Shown: positions 62,657-64,000 of the stretch, piece after piece | Numbering within the stretch: position 1 is the first letter of the stretch | Layout: each line of letters opens with the position of its first letter | Origin: Chryseobacterium rhizoplanae | GTDB lineage: Bacteria > Bacteroidota > Bacteroidia > Flavobacteriales > Weeksellaceae | DNA: 64,000 bases | Reading direction: 5' to 3' | Assembly (NCBI RefSeq): GCF_900182655.1 | Contig: NZ_FXTC01000007.1 | Span: forward strand, 124,001 to 188,000 | Notes under the pieces: generated by a model | Seen by the model: the letters and a program-made list of their open reading frames with translations, nothing else | Databases searched by the model: none | Told to the model about the DNA's origin: nothing | Translations under genes and position numbers: made by a program

Positions 62657-63352
62657 ATGAAAATGCAGCATGTTTTTTTTGACCTGGATAATACACTCTG
62701 GGATCACCGTAGAAATGCCTATCTTACCATCAGGGAACTTTTTGAAAAACAGGATATAACTTCAAAGTACAATATTGACTTTGAAGAGTTTCACTCTGTT
62801 TACCATGACATCAACGAAGATTTATGGGAAAAGATCAGAGATGGGATTATTGGCAAAGAATATTTGAGAGAACACCGTTTTTATGACTCATTCAAACATT
62901 TTGGAGTAGAAGATAAAGAACTTGCCCTTTATTTTGAAGAGCACTTTCTTGACAATATCGTGAGTCATAATGAATTGGTAGAAGGAGCTGAAGACGTCTT
63001 GGAATATCTGAAAGCTAAGAATTATACATTACACATTATCTCCAATGGATTTCAGGAAGTGACGGAAAGGAAATGTACCTTGTCCGGAATTGCGCCTTAT
63101 TTCAAGACCATTACCAGTGCAGATTCCGTGGGAGTAAGAAAACCTAATCCAAGGATTTTTGAATACTCCTTAGGACTTTCTGAAGCCAGAAAAGAAGAAA
63201 GTATCCTGATTGGGGATGACTGGATTGCTGATGCCATGGGAGCAACAGACTTTGGAATGGATGCTATTTTCTTTGATGTTTATAAAGAAGATAAACAGAA
63301 GGAAGGATTAAAAGCTATTACTCACCTTCAGCAGATTAAAGAATACTTATAA
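62657..63352 (+). CDS. YjjG-type noncanonical pyrimidine nucleotidase (HAD)
   Basis: About 231 residues; other in-frame starts at 62648 and 62663 are possible. HAD-superfamily phosphatase: nucleophile Asp in Phe-Phe-Asp-Leu-Asp-Asn-Thr-Leu-Trp-Asp, Ser/Asn in Ile-Ser-Asn-Gly-Phe, Lys in Gly-Val-Arg-Lys-Pro-Asn-Pro-Arg-Ile-Phe, and Gly-Asp-Asp-Trp-Ile-Ala-Asp. The family removes phosphate from noncanonical pyrimidine nucleotides (YjjG in E. coli). Terminator follows. Confidence 0.9.
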   Translation: MKMQHVFFDLDNTLWDHRRNAYLTIRELFEKQDITSKYNIDFEEFHSVYHDINEDLWEKIRDGIIGKEYLREHRFYDSFKHFGVEDKELALYFEEHFLDNIVSHNELVEGAEDVLEYLKAKNYTLHIISNGFQEVTERKCTLSGIAPYFKTITSADSVGVRKPNPRIFEYSLGLSEARKEESILIGDDWIADAMGATDFGMDAIFFDVYKEDKQKEGLKAITHLQQIKEYL

Positions 63353-63374
63353 ATAAAATCTACAATATAAATAG

Positions 63375-63405
63375 AAGCCACTAAGATCATCTTAGTGGCT
63401 TTTCT
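63375..63405 (+). terminator. Terminator after the YjjG-type gene
   Basis: Perfect 12-bp stem (63375-63386 and 63390-63401) with a 3-nt loop, then T run. Confidence 0.88.
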
Positions 63406-63534
63406 GTTTTTACAGACTTGGGAAATCAACCTAAATATTATTTATTTTTTTTACCTACCGGATGAATATTCCTAATTCTTTCCCAAATTGATTGGGAACT
63501 TTGCTCCATAATAATGACAGAAAAATTAAATGTT

Positions 63535-63984
63535 ATGAAAAATGTAAAGAAAATCACAGGAGTATTGATGATCATGTTTTTCTTGATGGGAAGTTTTGTT
63601 TCTGCACAGGACAGGGCGATCAATGCTAATCAGCTACCCAAAACAGCTAAAAACTTTCTAGCGGCCCATTTTAAAGGAATTCCTGTAAACTCTGCGATAG
63701 AAGACAGAGAAATCTATGGCGTAGATGAATACAAAGTATATCTGACTAACGGAATGAAAATGGAGTTTGACAGCAATGGAAACTGGAAGGAAGTGGATGG
63801 AAAACATCAGAAAATTCCGTATGGTTTTATCCCGGCATCAATCCGAAACTACAGCACGAAGAATTTTCCCAACACTTATATCATCAAGATTGAAAAGAAA
63901 AGATGGTCTTATAAAGCAGAACTTTCCAACGGATTGGAGCTTGAGTTTGACAGAAACGGAAATTTTAAAAGAATTGATGATTAA
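63535..63984 (+). CDS. PepSY-like (DUF2874-type) secreted protein
   Basis: A 149-residue protein from the ATG at 63535 (an upstream in-frame ATG at 63514 is less likely, as the signal peptide starts Met-Lys-Asn-Val-Lys-Lys). Signal ends Val-Ser-Ala-Gln. The mature part has two PepSY-like repeats, each closing with a Glu-Phe-Asp-(Ser/Arg)-Asn-Gly-Asn-(Trp/Phe)-Lys motif near residues 76-90 and 133-147. The fold suggests a periplasmic binding or inhibitor module. It is a single gene at the right edge; the downstream region lies outside the window. Confidence 0.85.
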   Translation: MKNVKKITGVLMIMFFLMGSFVSAQDRAINANQLPKTAKNFLAAHFKGIPVNSAIEDREIYGVDEYKVYLTNGMKMEFDSNGNWKEVDGKHQKIPYGFIPASIRNYSTKNFPNTYIIKIEKKRWSYKAELSNGLELEFDRNGNFKRIDD

Positions 63985-64000
63985 TACTTAACTGAATATA

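Overview
The window looks like chromosome of a Chryseobacterium-type flavobacterium (Bacteroidota, Weeksellaceae). The signs are low GC, many TAnnTTTG/TTTG promoter elements, few Shine-Dalgarno sequences, many lipoproteins and TonB-dependent receptors with short signal peptides, a fused ccoN-ccoO cytochrome oxidase gene, and LytTR regulation next to outer-membrane receptors. The genus is inferred from gene style, not from a marker gene. I saw no tRNA, rRNA, CRISPR array, insertion sequence or prophage; the region reads as core genome with a few small accessory pieces.

Layout. 1-6400: end of a surface-polysaccharide region (partial membrane glycosyltransferase-like protein, GT4 glycosyltransferase, Wzx-like flippase, asparagine synthase, lipoprotein). 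6467-7735: serS. 7793-17374 (minus strand): a complete cbb3 oxidase locus, ccoI-ccoS-ccoNO-ccoQ-ccoP-ccoG-ccoH-safE plus a lipoprotein, divergent from a Crp/Fnr-family regulator at 17463. 18238-20925: panB, a small membrane protein, an RluA-family pseudouridine synthase and a lipoprotein. 21040-27840: TPP riboswitch and thiamine operon thiS-thiC-tenI/thiE-like-thiD-thiE-thiG-thiH-thiF. 28016-38479: three TonB-dependent receptor genes, a DUF5694 protein and a LytS/LytTR two-component pair. 38634-43993: two unrelated aconitases in tandem. 44282-47455: a WG-repeat protein and a second TPP riboswitch driving a TonB receptor, probably for thiamine uptake. 47658-56895: mixed housekeeping genes (HU-like protein, thioesterase, GxxExxY protein, hydroxyacid dehydrogenase, class C beta-lactamase-like hydrolase, Ig-like lipoprotein, haem-binding protein, Nudix, XerD, dCMP deaminase, enoyl-CoA hydratase). 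57001-59573: divergent katA/oxyR. 59683-61092: SAM-II-type riboswitch and metK. 61177-63984: OMP-like protein, ECF sigma factor, a 44-residue ORF, YjjG-type phosphatase and a PepSY-like protein.

The most interesting stretch is the roughly 390-nt leader at 30361-30754, upstream of a 914-residue TonB-dependent receptor. It begins exactly where a TAnnTTTG promoter would start transcription. It holds a compact S-box-like RNA with an alternative pairing partner downstream, then a short ORF ending Met-Arg-Met-Cys-Cys-Cys-Phe, then a further hairpin. This looks like a receptor controlled by two sulfur signals (SAM sensing plus cysteine-dependent leader translation), so the receptor may import a sulfur compound. 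Other regulatory finds are the SAM-II aptamer before metK, a terminator-like hairpin inside the cco operon, an OxyR-type dyad centred near -41 of katA, a 21-bp-period direct repeat typical of LytTR sites, and dispersed REP-like palindromes with TTTA/TAAA loops.
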